A DNA stretch of 55,002 nucleotides from contig NZ_BMMK01000035.1 of NCBI RefSeq assembly GCF_014645795.1, forward strand, positions 1 through 55,002, read 5' to 3'. Of this stretch, positions 27,872-35,977 are shown one piece after another. Under the pieces are notes generated by a model, which made no database searches, was not told the DNA's origin, and saw only the letters and a program-made list of their open reading frames with translations. Both the position numbers and the translations under genes were made by a program. The DNA comes from Longimycelium tulufanense (GTDB lineage Bacteria; Actinomycetota; Actinomycetes; Mycobacteriales; Pseudonocardiaceae). The first letter of the stretch is position 1. Each line of letters begins with the position of its first letter.

Positions 27872-29527
27872 TCAGAAACCGGTCGCCCGGCGGCGCCTAC
27901 GGGGACGGGCCAGCCCGATCGCGACGGCGTCGGCGCGGCACTCGTAGGCCAAGGTGGCGGCCATCGCGGCGTCGATCTTGCGTGTCGACTTCGGGTGTTC
28001 CTTGCCGATCGTCACGCCCACCTTGCCGGCCAACCTGCGTCGAGCGTTGAGCACATGCCGCGTCAGCACCGAGTCACCGTCGTGGGTGGCTTGCGTGCCA
28101 GCGACCGCGTCGTGCAACCGCTCCAGGGCTCGCACCATCGCCGTCGGCCGGTTCGTCCACCACTCCAATGGCCGGGCTTGCGTAGCCCGCACACGCATCC
28201 GAGCGCCGTAGCGTTCCTGCCACCGATCCACATAGTCCTGCCAGTGCGCCGGATCCGCGTAGAACCCCACGACCTGCCAGCGCTCCATCGCCACATCGAC
28301 CGCAGCATCGACGGCCTGCCGGTCGACCTGCCAGCCCTCGCCCTGCGGCCCTGCGGGCTTCTCCCAGCAGCCGATGAGGAACAGGTGCCCATCTGAGACG
28401 CGACAACCGACCAGCGCAGTGGAGTCATCCCGCACCGACCCGTCGAACCCGAGCGTGATGCGATCGCCGTCGGCCACGATCTTCGTGGGATCAGCGCAGG
28501 CCGACCACTGCTCGGCGGCCACCCACGCATCCGAGGCAGAGGTGCGGGCGTTGAGGAAGTACCGCCGCGAATCGGCGGGATCGGTGCGCGGGTCGTAGAA
28601 CTCGTCCACGATGCCGTCCAGGTCGATCCACGCGATCGCCTCGCCGAACGCCTCGAGGATCGCCGCTCGTAGCTGATCCTCGGCCGACAGGTCCTCGCAC
28701 TCGCCCCAGCGGTGGTCATACAGCAGTCGATGCCGCCGGGCACGGCCCTGCACGATCGCCTCGGCCAACTCGTAGGTGGCCTCCGCGACTGACTCCTCGC
28801 CGGGGGCGAACATCGTCGTCGTCTCGAGATACCAGGTGCCTGCGATCCGCTTGCGCTTGCGCAGGTTACGGGTCACCGTCGCGTACATCCGCCGTAGCTC
28901 CGGCGTGACGTACAGGTGCGTCTCATCGAAGACGACGAACGTCTCCTTGCCGCCATCCTTCGACGCCGACGACGCCGTGGACGGGGTGATCTCCCCACCG
29001 CCCGGCAACAGGATTCGGGTCAACCCGACGTCCACACCCGGCACCTGGGCCAGTGGCCCGTGTATCAGGTTGTAGTAGATCGAGTCGAAGACGTTGCCGG
29101 TCTGGTCTTCCTCGGTGGCCATGCACCGGATGTAGGGCACCGTGACCGGACGACCCATCGGCTCGCCCGGCTCATAGACGTACTCGAACCCCAACCCCCA
29201 CGGGTCGGCGTAGACCTCCCCGCCCTCCGCCCAGCCGGCAAAGCGGCAGGGACCAAGCGCCTCGAACAGCCCGAACCGAGAACCTAGGCCGGACTTGTCG
29301 CACCCCTTCGGGCGGGACAGGAACGCCGAGTCGTAGGCACGCCTCCCCGTCGCGCTTAGCGCGTAGCAGTCCACCACGAACCCGGCGAACTCGTCGCCGT
29401 GCTGAACGGGCTCGCCCTGCACATCGCCTGGGCCGTGGACGGTGAAGAACTCCATCCACTCCAGGGCCAGCCACCCCAGCGACCGGGCCCGATCGTGGTC
29501 AGGCGCCCGCACCAACGTGCGGGGCAT
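27872..29527 (-). CDS. Terminase large subunit
   Basis: 551 aa, ATG at 29527. The ATPase has an unusual P-loop-like SRPKGCDKSG (residues 71-80) and the Walker B ETFVVFDETH (about 195-204). The nuclease domain holds LGFDGSVRDDST (Asp about 362) and the downstream acidic KIDAAMAATLAYE. It packages DNA into the prohead and cuts concatemers. Confidence 0.95.
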   Translation of the reverse strand: MPRTLVRAPDHDRARSLGWLALEWMEFFTVHGPGDVQGEPVQHGDEFAGFVVDCYALSATGRRAYDSAFLSRPKGCDKSGLGSRFGLFEALGPCRFAGWAEGGEVYADPWGLGFEYVYEPGEPMGRPVTVPYIRCMATEEDQTGNVFDSIYYNLIHGPLAQVPGVDVGLTRILLPGGGEITPSTASSASKDGGKETFVVFDETHLYVTPELRRMYATVTRNLRKRKRIAGTWYLETTTMFAPGEESVAEATYELAEAIVQGRARRHRLLYDHRWGECEDLSAEDQLRAAILEAFGEAIAWIDLDGIVDEFYDPRTDPADSRRYFLNARTSASDAWVAAEQWSACADPTKIVADGDRITLGFDGSVRDDSTALVGCRVSDGHLFLIGCWEKPAGPQGEGWQVDRQAVDAAVDVAMERWQVVGFYADPAHWQDYVDRWQERYGARMRVRATQARPLEWWTNRPTAMVRALERLHDAVAGTQATHDGDSVLTRHVLNARRRLAGKVGVTIGKEHPKSTRKIDAAMAATLAYECRADAVAIGLARPRRRRRATGF

Positions 29528-29530
29528 GAC

Positions 29531-30091
29531 CTACCCCAACAACCGCGCGCGACGCGAGTCGATCGGCGTCACCGAGCCACCACCAGCCCGTCCCGACGTC
29601 GGTGACACGGCGTCCTCGACGATCTCCCACCGCAACCGCAGCAACGCCAGCGGCGTCAGCCCGAGCCGATCGGCCTGCTGCCGCGCCTCACGGGCATGGT
29701 CGAGATCCCCGTTCTCGGCGAGCACCTTGTGCCGCACGTACTGCGCCACCTCGCGGATCCAACGCAGCCACTCCCACGCCACCGCCTGCGGCGTCCCCCA
29801 CAACTCCACCCACAGCGCGCATTCGGCCTCGGCCTGGATCGCCACCACGTGCTCGAGCACAGCAACCCGCTCCCGCAGCCGAGTCGCCTTGCCCACCTGG
29901 GCCTGATCCTCGGCCTCGACGAGCTGCTCGCGCGCCACCTGCAGCCGCGCCTGCGTGACGATGTCCGACCCCAGCGGCCACTCCGGCGGCGGCCCCACAC
30001 GCCCAGACGCGGGCAAGGAAGTCATGGCGACCGTGGCGTTACGCCGACGCCGCTGATCCGCCGGCTTCGGCGGCGGCCCCATTCCAGCCAT
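29531..30091 (-). CDS. Terminase small subunit-like protein
   Basis: 186 aa. ATG at 30091 has GGGAG five bases upstream; a GTG at 30097 is a less likely start. Disordered basic N-terminus, then a helical core (LQVAREQLVEAEDQAQVGKATRL; LLRLRWEIVEDAVSP). The position four bases before the large terminase gene supports the assignment; the sequence alone is divergent. Confidence 0.75.
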   Translation of the reverse strand: MAGMGPPPKPADQRRRRNATVAMTSLPASGRVGPPPEWPLGSDIVTQARLQVAREQLVEAEDQAQVGKATRLRERVAVLEHVVAIQAEAECALWVELWGTPQAVAWEWLRWIREVAQYVRHKVLAENGDLDHAREARQQADRLGLTPLALLRLRWEIVEDAVSPTSGRAGGGSVTPIDSRRARLLG

Positions 30092-30097
30092 GTTCAC

Positions 30098-30144
30098 TCC
30101 CGTTCCGGGATGCGGCGCACCCCGTTGCGGGAAGCGCCTACGAG
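30098..30144. repeat. Intercistronic double-hairpin element, copy B
   Basis: TCCCGTTCCGGGATGCG (30098-30114), CCCGTTGCGGG (30121-30131) and TACGAG (30139-30144). It spans the gap between the prim-pol-like stop and the terminase small subunit start, exactly as copy A does between MuF and scaffold. Confidence 0.6.
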
Positions 30145-30716
30145 GACAGCGAGGCCAGCACCTCGGACAGGTCGGCCAGCGTCGACGGACAACAGCCGTA
30201 TCGACGTCCCGTCACGGCGATGTAGCGGCCCGTGCCGTACATCTCCACCGACCCGCCCTCCACGGTCAGCCGCCGGCCGTGAGGCAGGTGGCCACGACCC
30301 CAGATGTGCACCCCGTCCCCAGACAGCGACACCTCGACGTAGGTCGGCGGGCACCGTCGCAGCAGCGTGGCGGCGGCCGGGGTGAGCGTCCCGCCCGGGC
30401 GAACACAGTGGTCCAGGTCCAGGCACACGACCCCGTCGCCGTTGAGCACGAAACCCTTACGCGGCATGTCCTTGACCGCCTCGTACGGCGACCACGTCGT
30501 CGGATCCGTGGCCGACGCCGGCCTACCGCGAGGCGTCAACGGCACCTTCACTGGGCTGTGCGTCACCCACCGGTCACGTCGACGCAGCTCAGTCGGGATA
30601 CCGGAACGGTGCGCCCGGACACGGCAACGACCCGAGCAGAACCGGGTGCCCTTCCTCGCCCGCACCGGCAAACCTGCCCCGCACCCTGCCTCACACGGCC
30701 TCGACTTCACGATCAC
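30138..30716 (-). CDS. Small prim-pol-like protein (bifunctional primase/polymerase N-terminal type)
   Basis: 192 aa, GTG at 30716. N-terminal zinc-finger-like cysteines (CEAGCG… CSGRCR), then the short prim-pol-like core: VVCLDLDHCV with two Asp, SLSGDGVHIWG and EMYGTGRYIAVTG, the three catalytic-type motifs of the family. Small versions of this protein occur beside terminase genes in actinophages. It lacks a helicase part, so replication activity is uncertain. Confidence 0.75.
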   Translation of the reverse strand: MIVKSRPCEAGCGAGLPVRARKGTRFCSGRCRVRAHRSGIPTELRRRDRWVTHSPVKVPLTPRGRPASATDPTTWSPYEAVKDMPRKGFVLNGDGVVCLDLDHCVRPGGTLTPAAATLLRRCPPTYVEVSLSGDGVHIWGRGHLPHGRRLTVEGGSVEMYGTGRYIAVTGRRYGCCPSTLADLSEVLASLSS

Positions 30717-30942
30717 AGTCTACCGGCCATGTAACGCGAACAGCGACTCTACCAGCAGAAATAGAAGTCACGGTTGGGTGACGGTCTCAGTGCCTTACAG
30801 CCACTTTCCGGGTCGCCAGCACCGTCTGAGGACCTTCAACGAGCCCCTTGGGGCAGCTCAGACACCACGAAAAGTTCCGGAAAAACGGGCGCCCAGACCC
30901 GTACGGACCGCGCCGGCCAGCACCTTCCCGATGACGGCACGG

Positions 30943-30966
30943 CCGGGGGAGGGAGCCCTCCCCCGG
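30943..30966. terminator. GC-rich hairpin between lipoprotein and prim-pol genes
   Basis: Arms CCGGGGGAGGG (30943-30953) and CCCTCCCCCGG (30956-30966) with a 2 nt core make a perfect hairpin directly after the lipoprotein stop (30987). It probably ends leftward transcription of the cargo pair; no T run is visible on either side. Confidence 0.5.
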
Positions 30967-30986
30967 GGCACTGTCGTTGCCAGGTG

Positions 30987-31592
30987 TCAGGACGACGCGG
31001 TCAGCGTCTTCATCGCCGCCTCGGCGAACGCCCGCGCCGCCTCACACTTCGGCGGTAGCTTTGACACGCTTCCCCTATCTATCTGAATGGTCGCCAACAA
31101 GTACTGGCCGTCGGCAACATCCACGACGATGCCGCAGTTGGACTCCTTGTAGACGGGGTGGTCCGGCAAGGTGGTCGCGATCGTCGGGTACCCCAGGATG
31201 GGCTGTTGTTCCTCCACCCTGGCGTTACGTCCGCCGTTGTGCCACACCTCAACGCCCTCGGTTGTGACAGTTGTTAGCCAATAGCCGGCCAGGTTATTGC
31301 TGAACCGACAGTCAGGCGACTTGAATGTCTCGTTCGTGCCAGAGCGTGGTTCACGTTCGAAGCCGAACTTGGCGCGTTGATGGGCGGTGATGAGATCACA
31401 CGGATTCTTGCCATCAAGCTTGATCTCGCGGGGGCGCGCCGGGGTGGCCTTGGTCGCACTCGTAGTGATTTGCGGCACGGTGGCCGTCGAGGCAGTGGTC
31501 TGCGGGGTTGCTGTTCCGTTCGATGAGCTGCCGCACCCCGCAGCAAGGGACAAGGTAATGGCGCTCGCGGCCAGCCAGATCGTTCGGCGCAT
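30987..31592 (-). CDS. DUF3558 family lipoprotein
   Basis: 201 aa with signal peptide and lipobox LAAGC (Cys20), Thr/Ser-rich linker, then the DUF3558 fold (NPCDLITAHQRAKFGFE… CRFSNNLAGYWLTTVTTEG… NCGIVVDVADGQYLLA). DUF3558 lipoproteins are widespread in Pseudonocardiaceae and often paired with small ESX-type proteins, as here. It is likely host-derived cargo in the prophage; GTG/ATG usage and codons match the host. Surface-exposed. Confidence 0.85.
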   Translation of the reverse strand: MRRTIWLAASAITLSLAAGCGSSSNGTATPQTTASTATVPQITTSATKATPARPREIKLDGKNPCDLITAHQRAKFGFEREPRSGTNETFKSPDCRFSNNLAGYWLTTVTTEGVEVWHNGGRNARVEEQQPILGYPTIATTLPDHPVYKESNCGIVVDVADGQYLLATIQIDRGSVSKLPPKCEAARAFAEAAMKTLTASS

Positions 31593-31600
31593 GACGCTGT

Positions 31601-31966
31601 TCAGCTCCGTTGCTGGAGGTTGGTCGTATTGGTGTCCTCGACCAGACCGTAGGTCTTTGCTGCGTGATCCAGAGCGTCGATTACGTTGGTGAGTCTTTCG
31701 ACGTAGGCCCAGGCGACTTCTACAGCAGTCTGGGCGTTCTCGTTGATGGTCTTGGCCGCGTCAAGGCTGACTGGATCCGCCCCCTGTGGCCGGACCCAGA
31801 GTCCCTCAGCCTCGTTGCGCAGGAAGGTCCGGACCTCATCGCGAACGTCTTCGAGTTCGCGTTTGAGGTCGAGGACCCTGTCCGGCTGCACCTTCAGCTT
31901 GGCTGTGCCTCCACCGCCGTCCGGTAACGCTCCCGCTGCGCCCGGTCCGGCCGCCACGAACGGCAT
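31601..31966 (-). CDS. WXG100-like/ESX-associated small protein
   Basis: 121 aa, ATG at 31966. N-terminal Gly-rich segment followed by two long helices with EAEGLWVRPQGADPVSLDA at the turn region and a second helix (…YVERLTNVIDALDHAAKTYG), the shape of type VII secretion substrates of the WXG100/PE class found next to DUF3558 genes in Pseudonocardiaceae. Its role here is inferred by pairing. Confidence 0.7.
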   Translation of the reverse strand: MPFVAAGPGAAGALPDGGGGTAKLKVQPDRVLDLKRELEDVRDEVRTFLRNEAEGLWVRPQGADPVSLDAAKTINENAQTAVEVAWAYVERLTNVIDALDHAAKTYGLVEDTNTTNLQQRS

Positions 31967-32144
31967 GAATTGACCCCCTCGTCACGCGTACCCGGTGGGT
32001 CACCGTAGCAAGGGCACCCTCAGCCGAGGAGGCGTCTCGCGACGGCCCAGCGTGATGGCGGTCACTCAGGTCGACGTATCTCGAAGTTGAGCCGTTCCGG
32101 TGAATGGCTCGGCTCGTGCGACTCGCGGTTCTAGGCTGCGCGTC

Positions 32145-32327
32145 ATGGCTCCGATGTCGGAGGAAGCGCAGCTCTACTACACAGTCGCGTCAGCGCTTGG
32201 GGTCAGGAAGCCTGACGCGACTGAGACCGCCATCGATATCGGATGCGAGAAGCACGAACTCTGCCGTGCCCAGGTCATGCTCCGAGCGCTTGCTCGGCTC
32301 GTTTCCGGCGACCACGAGGGCCGGTAG
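32145..32327 (+). CDS. Small plus-strand protein, 60 aa (possible)
   Basis: ATG at 32145 with a TAGGCT -10-like hexamer (32132-32137) only eight bases upstream, as in leaderless actinobacterial transcripts. The product is all-helical with an acidic centre (MSEEAQLYYTVASALG… DATETAIDIGCEKHEL). It faces the minus-strand genes on both sides. No homologue recognised; small size keeps confidence low. Confidence 0.4.
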   Translation: MAPMSEEAQLYYTVASALGVRKPDATETAIDIGCEKHELCRAQVMLRALARLVSGDHEGR

Positions 32328-32335
32328 AGCTCTGC

Positions 32336-32734
32336 TCAGACCTCGGTGGCGACGACGCGCGCCGTTGCGGTGACCTGGCTGCCAGCGATGCTGGACTGCA
32401 AGGTGAACGACAACTGAGCGATGTGCGTGTTGTCTCGCATCAGGCTAGCGAGGTCGTTCGACGAGTTGCCCGAGGTTCCGGACGCAGCGGCTGCGATCGT
32501 CCACACCGTGGTCTGACCGTCGGAAAACGTCGCCGTGACCGTGACGGTCGCGGTCTCGCTGCCAAACGTCCCGCCGAACGTCGCGGAGACCTGGTGCAGG
32601 ATCACCCAGCCTTGGGTGGCAACCAGCACCTCCACCGGACCAGGCGTGTTGGCCGTCGCGCCCGGTACGAGGGTGGGCGTGACACGGTTGCGGATCCGTG
32701 CCATACGGCTGCCGTAGACGACGCGTCGCATCAC
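32336..32734 (-). CDS. Phage structural-like protein, 132 aa
   Basis: ATG at 32734 overlaps the upstream stop by four bases. Beta-rich with repeated Thr/Val-rich strands (SETATVTVTATFSDGQTTVW, GSQVTATARVVATEV), no transmembrane part. Together with the next two genes it forms a small surface-protein-like block upstream of the terminase genes. Confidence 0.6.
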   Translation of the reverse strand: MMRRVVYGSRMARIRNRVTPTLVPGATANTPGPVEVLVATQGWVILHQVSATFGGTFGSETATVTVTATFSDGQTTVWTIAAAASGTSGNSSNDLASLMRDNTHIAQLSFTLQSSIAGSQVTATARVVATEV

Positions 32735-33033
32735 GCCATCCTCATCACGCTCAGGGTCGGCGTCCCTGCCGAGATCATCCGAACCCGGGTGCCGGTGTAC
32801 GTCGGGGGTTCGAGCTGGATCGCTCCGACCACGGCGGGAAGGACGTGGCAGTTGTCGCCCTCGACGGCGGGTGCGCTGCCGTCAACCGTGAGGTAGACCG
32901 CCGCGGCCCCGTCGTGGCTGAGCACCTCGACGGCCACAAGGTCGTCGGCGAACTGCACGTCGGTTTCGACGTTGGCGGACAGGGTGATGCCGTGGGCGCC
33001 GACTTTGCCGGCGGCGATGTTGACGGTGGGCAT
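32731..33033 (-). CDS. Small phage surface-like protein, 100 aa
   Basis: ATG at 33033 with GAGGGGA upstream. A compact all-beta protein (KVGAHGITLSANVETDV, SHDGAAAVYLTVDGS, PPTYTGTRVRMIS) resembling decoration or base-domain proteins found with actinophage fibres. Confidence 0.6.
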   Translation of the reverse strand: MPTVNIAAGKVGAHGITLSANVETDVQFADDLVAVEVLSHDGAAAVYLTVDGSAPAVEGDNCHVLPAVVGAIQLEPPTYTGTRVRMISAGTPTLSVMRMA

Positions 33034-33047
33034 CTCGCTCCCCTCAG

Positions 33048-33353
33048 TCAGCCAATCAGCCCGGGGTGGGGTTCACTCGGGCGTTTGGTGCTCCAGTGTC
33101 TGCGGGCGGCGTTGCCCTGCGCCGAACTCTTGCGGTTGTGGTGCCAGCGGCACAGCGACTGCAGGTTCTCCGGCCGGTGGCCGTGGGGGTCGTCGACGTG
33201 GTCGACGTCGGTGGCCGGCTCGGTACAGCGCACCCCGTCGGTAAACCATCGGCACTGGTAGTCGTCGCGTTCGAGTACGGCGGGCCGGATCTCGGTACTC
33301 CAATTCAGTGGCAGCTCGGCGCTGCGGTTGCTGCCAACCCAGCCACCAGGCAT
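33048..33353 (-). CDS. HNH endonuclease
   Basis: 101 aa, ATG at 33353. The HNH fold is visible: paired Cys in YQCRWFTDGVRC, then DVDHVDDP with the catalytic-type His, the Asn in ENLQSLC and HHNRKSS. HNH genes beside terminase/structural operons take part in genome packaging in many siphoviruses. Confidence 0.85.
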   Translation of the reverse strand: MPGGWVGSNRSAELPLNWSTEIRPAVLERDDYQCRWFTDGVRCTEPATDVDHVDDPHGHRPENLQSLCRWHHNRKSSAQGNAARRHWSTKRPSEPHPGLIG

Positions 33354-33359
33354 GACGAC

Positions 33360-33575
33360 TCACCGGTTTCGCTTGTCGCCGGGCCAGAACCCATTCATGT
33401 CCTTGTGCCACTGTGCGCAGATGCGCTTCGCCCGCTCGGAACCGACGTGCTCGTCGAGTTGTCGCACGCAGCGGGCAAAGTCGCCTTCAGTCCCCCATCG
33501 GATGCGTGCAGCACCTCGACCGAACTTCCAGAACCGTTCGAGGTTGTGGTCGTCGCCAGGCTTGGCGTCGGCCAT
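33360..33575 (-). CDS. Conserved small actinophage protein, 71 aa
   Basis: ATG at 33575 with GGAGGA. Contains the pattern FWKFGRGAARIRWGTEGDF… KRICAQWHKDMNGFWPG that recurs in short proteins near terminase/HNH genes of actinophages. Basic, no membrane helix; function unknown. Confidence 0.7.
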   Translation of the reverse strand: MADAKPGDDHNLERFWKFGRGAARIRWGTEGDFARCVRQLDEHVGSERAKRICAQWHKDMNGFWPGDKRNR

Positions 33576-33584
33576 GGCGTCCTC

Positions 33585-33923
33585 CTACACGGGTGCGACG
33601 TCGGACAGCTCTAGCGTGCCCACGGTCGCGGCCGGCACCGAGAGCTTGTAGCTGCGTTCGTGGATAGACAACTTCTCGTGCACGACGTACTGCCACGAGT
33701 TCGGCGCGATGTCCGGGTCATCGGTCGCCGGCAACGTCACGGTGAACTCGCCCGCACTGTCGAGGGTGGCGGTGTACTTGCCGGGGATGACGATGGTGTC
33801 GTCGTCGTCGGCGCGGAGCGGGCCGGGGACAATGAACGTTACGGTCCCGGTCGGTGCGGTGCCGTCGGGGACGACGTACTTGCCGTGTACAGGCACGGTT
33901 TTCAGGCTCGTGGGCAGCGGCAT
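33585..33923 (-). CDS. Fibre/tail-domain-like protein, 112 aa
   Basis: ATG at 33923 has GGAGGAG upstream; the longer open frame is rejected. Contains VHGKYVVPDGTAPTGTVTF, a DDTIVIPGKYTATLD strand and FTVTLPATDDPDIAP followed by YKLSVPA, the immunoglobulin-like repeat found at the N-termini of actinophage tail fibres. Acts perhaps as a fibre fragment or adaptor. Confidence 0.65.
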   Translation of the reverse strand: MPLPTSLKTVPVHGKYVVPDGTAPTGTVTFIVPGPLRADDDDTIVIPGKYTATLDSAGEFTVTLPATDDPDIAPNSWQYVVHEKLSIHERSYKLSVPAATVGTLELSDVAPV

Positions 33924-34257
33924 CCTCAGCTCCTCCCCGCAACACGACAACGAGGTGGTTGGCCGGCCCCACCACTAGCCGCAGACCTGGTGGGCCTGGA
34001 GCTCCAGTAGGGTGGGGCCGGCCATTTTCTGGGGGACGTCTGCAGCATTTGAGTCGTTCGCGAAGCCGCTGTCGTGCTGCGGAGGAATAGAGGCGGCCCG
34101 AAGCTGCAGCACCCCGGGGGCAGTGTGGTGTGCGAGCTTCGGGCCATGTCTCAAGAGTCCAGCCTCTCCTGAGCTTCGTGAAGTGGCGGATGGTGGTGGG
34201 TGCCACCTGAGTGTTCCGCTGCGTCGCGGTCGAGCATCTCTCGCCAAATCCCGTCCG
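33924..34257. other. Noncoding gap with two large inverted repeats (possible late promoter region)
   Basis: 334 bp without a convincing gene. Stem 1 has arms GGCCGGCCCCACC (33961-33973) and GGTGGGGCCGGCC (34011-34023), 13 bp, followed on the plus strand by ATTTTCTG. Stem 2 has arms GGCCCGAAGCT (34095-34105) and AGCTTCGGGCC (34135-34145), 11 bp. It separates the methyltransferase operon from the structural block, so it may hold the late promoter, a terminator, or a small RNA. Confidence 0.4.
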
Positions 34258-35034
34258 TTAGGCGGTGAGGTAGTCGCCGAGCCGGCGCGAGGCCACGGCG
34301 CAGTAATGGTCGGACAACTCCACGCCGATGAAGTACCGTCCTTCCAGCAGCGCGGCCTCACCGGTGCTTCCGGAGCCGGCAAACGGGTCGAGCACGGTGC
34401 CGCCCTCGGGGCAGATCTGCACCAGTTCCCGTAGGAGCCCCTCGACCGGCTTCTGCGTGATGTGCTGGCGGTGCACGCCTCTCGGCTGGCTGGCCGAAAA
34501 CATCCCGGGGAGGTAGATCTCGCGGGCAGCGTCGAAGGGTCCGTTGCTACCCCAGAGGACGTACTCGCAGGCGGACTTGAAGCCGCCTCGGAGCGGGCGG
34601 CTGATCGGCTTGTGCCACACCACCAAGCCCTGCCACGTCCAACCCGCAACCTGCAGCGCATCGCTGGTCGCGGGAAGCTGTCGCCAGTCGCAGAACACCA
34701 GCAGGCTCCCGCCGGGCCGCGTGATGCGGAGCGCGCTGGACAGGATGAAGGAGAGCCACACCACGTAGGAGCGCTGATCGCGGCAGTCGCCGACGAAGTC
34801 GGCGAGGTCGTGCTTGGCATCGCCGGAGACGTACTTGCCGCGGGCTGTCTTGCTACTGCGCTGGACGATTGTTCGCCCACCGCTGTTGTAGGGCGGGTCA
34901 GTGATGACCGTGTCGACGGAATCGGTGGGAAGGGTGGGCAGCACTGCGAGTGCGTCACCATGGTGCAGGGTGGCGGTGGGCACGGCTCTCCCGTCTGCCC
35001 CCGGGAAAAGGAAAGAGATTGTTCGGGCGCTCAT
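34258..35034 (-). CDS. Orphan DNA methyltransferase (beta class)
   Basis: 258 aa. ATG at 35034 overlaps the upstream stop (ATGA); the long frame upstream is not coding. TDPPYNSG (DPPY 46-49) precedes DPFAGSGSTGEAA (about 216), the motif order of beta-class N4/N6 amino-methyltransferases. AdoMet-dependent methylation of host or phage DNA is expected. No restriction enzyme gene is near, so it is probably for anti-restriction or regulation. Confidence 0.9.
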   Translation of the reverse strand: MSARTISFLFPGADGRAVPTATLHHGDALAVLPTLPTDSVDTVITDPPYNSGGRTIVQRSSKTARGKYVSGDAKHDLADFVGDCRDQRSYVVWLSFILSSALRITRPGGSLLVFCDWRQLPATSDALQVAGWTWQGLVVWHKPISRPLRGGFKSACEYVLWGSNGPFDAAREIYLPGMFSASQPRGVHRQHITQKPVEGLLRELVQICPEGGTVLDPFAGSGSTGEAALLEGRYFIGVELSDHYCAVASRRLGDYLTA

Positions 35035-35318
35035 GCCCCTGCTGACAAGGTGTCCCGCGGCTGGATGCGGACAGAGCTTCGCCCACCAACAGCGTTGCAT
35101 GCGTCCTGACCTGGGGTCAAGCGCAACCGCCAACGCTCGGTACGGCGTGTCACGTACTCCAGGATGGACCGAAGGTCGTAACCCGTCGCGGTGCGGCGGA
35201 TGTAGCCGCGGTGAGCCCACGATCGCAAGGTCGCTGGTCGAATGTTCCAACCGGAACGCCGGAGCGCGAGGAGCGCAAGCTCGGCAGGTACGGGCTGCAT
35301 GTTGGGCGTGGATGTCAT
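35031..35318 (-). CDS. MerR-like helix-turn-helix protein, 95 aa
   Basis: ATG at 35318. A winged-helix signature IRPATLRSWAHRGYIRR (HTH plus wing) spans residues 26-42 with C-terminal basic tail. Resembles excisionase/MerR-type small DNA-binding proteins. It overlaps the methyltransferase start and the upstream gene, suggesting coupled expression. Confidence 0.7.
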   Translation of the reverse strand: MTSTPNMQPVPAELALLALRRSGWNIRPATLRSWAHRGYIRRTATGYDLRSILEYVTRRTERWRLRLTPGQDACNAVGGRSSVRIQPRDTLSAGA

Positions 35319-35977
35319 GACGCTTCCTGGGCGACGCGGAGCCGGACAAGGTCGAGCCCGTCGTAGGTGCGGTGGCAGATGCTGCAGCGGGCGCCGTCGT
35401 GGATGCCCTCGACTGTTCGGAGCTGCACCGGGTACACGGTGCCGGTGCAGCCGACCACGATGCAGGTGCCGAGCGGTCGTGGTGGTGCGTCACCGGCCAG
35501 CTGCCGAGCTTGCGCGTGGAGTTCCCGGATGTCGTCGGCGAGTTCATCGATCCACTGCTGTTGGGCACACCAGGCGAGCTGGCCGAGGAGATAGCCGACC
35601 TCACGCACTAACTGTGGCGGGCCGCTTGGCCTGGTGACCTGCTGCTCCTCACGGATCCAGTCAGCGATGCCGGCGAGCGAGCCGAGGATGGACCGGTACG
35701 GTTGCTCGTCTGCGTCGCGGGGGTCGTGCAGCCGGTGCACGCTGGCACCACCGGCGGAGCGGACATCGAGCATGACGACGACGTCATCGCGGGCGGGTGA
35801 CCTGGAGGTGTAGCCGGGTGCGCGTCGGCTGGTACCAGCGCGCAGCGGCCCGGCCGTCAACGTGAGGACGAGGGCGTACTGCTCGAGTTCGCGGAGCCGG
35901 CGGCGGGTGTCGTCGACGCAGCGGTCGCAAGCGTAGGTGTAGCCGACGTCCCGGTCGGTGCAGATCAAGCAGAGCAC
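35315..35977 (-). CDS. Zinc-binding phage protein, 220 aa
   Basis: GTG at 35977. N-terminal LCLICTD… CDRCVDD and C-terminal GCTGTVYPV… CSICHRTYDG cysteine pairs indicate two zinc-ribbon halves flanking a helical middle. Common in actinophage early/middle regions; function unknown. Confidence 0.7.
   Translation of the reverse strand: MLCLICTDRDVGYTYACDRCVDDTRRRLRELEQYALVLTLTAGPLRAGTSRRAPGYTSRSPARDDVVVMLDVRSAGGASVHRLHDPRDADEQPYRSILGSLAGIADWIREEQQVTRPSGPPQLVREVGYLLGQLAWCAQQQWIDELADDIRELHAQARQLAGDAPPRPLGTCIVVGCTGTVYPVQLRTVEGIHDGARCSICHRTYDGLDLVRLRVAQEAS

Noticed and set aside
32795-32840. Possible tRNA-like sequence with GGTTCGAG
   Set aside because: No cloverleaf or anticodon arm; it lies within a coding gene.
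34258-35604. Extended 448-residue version of the methyltransferase
   Set aside because: The upstream 190 codons have no coding character and overlap two well-supported genes; ATG at 35034 fits the ATGA overlap.
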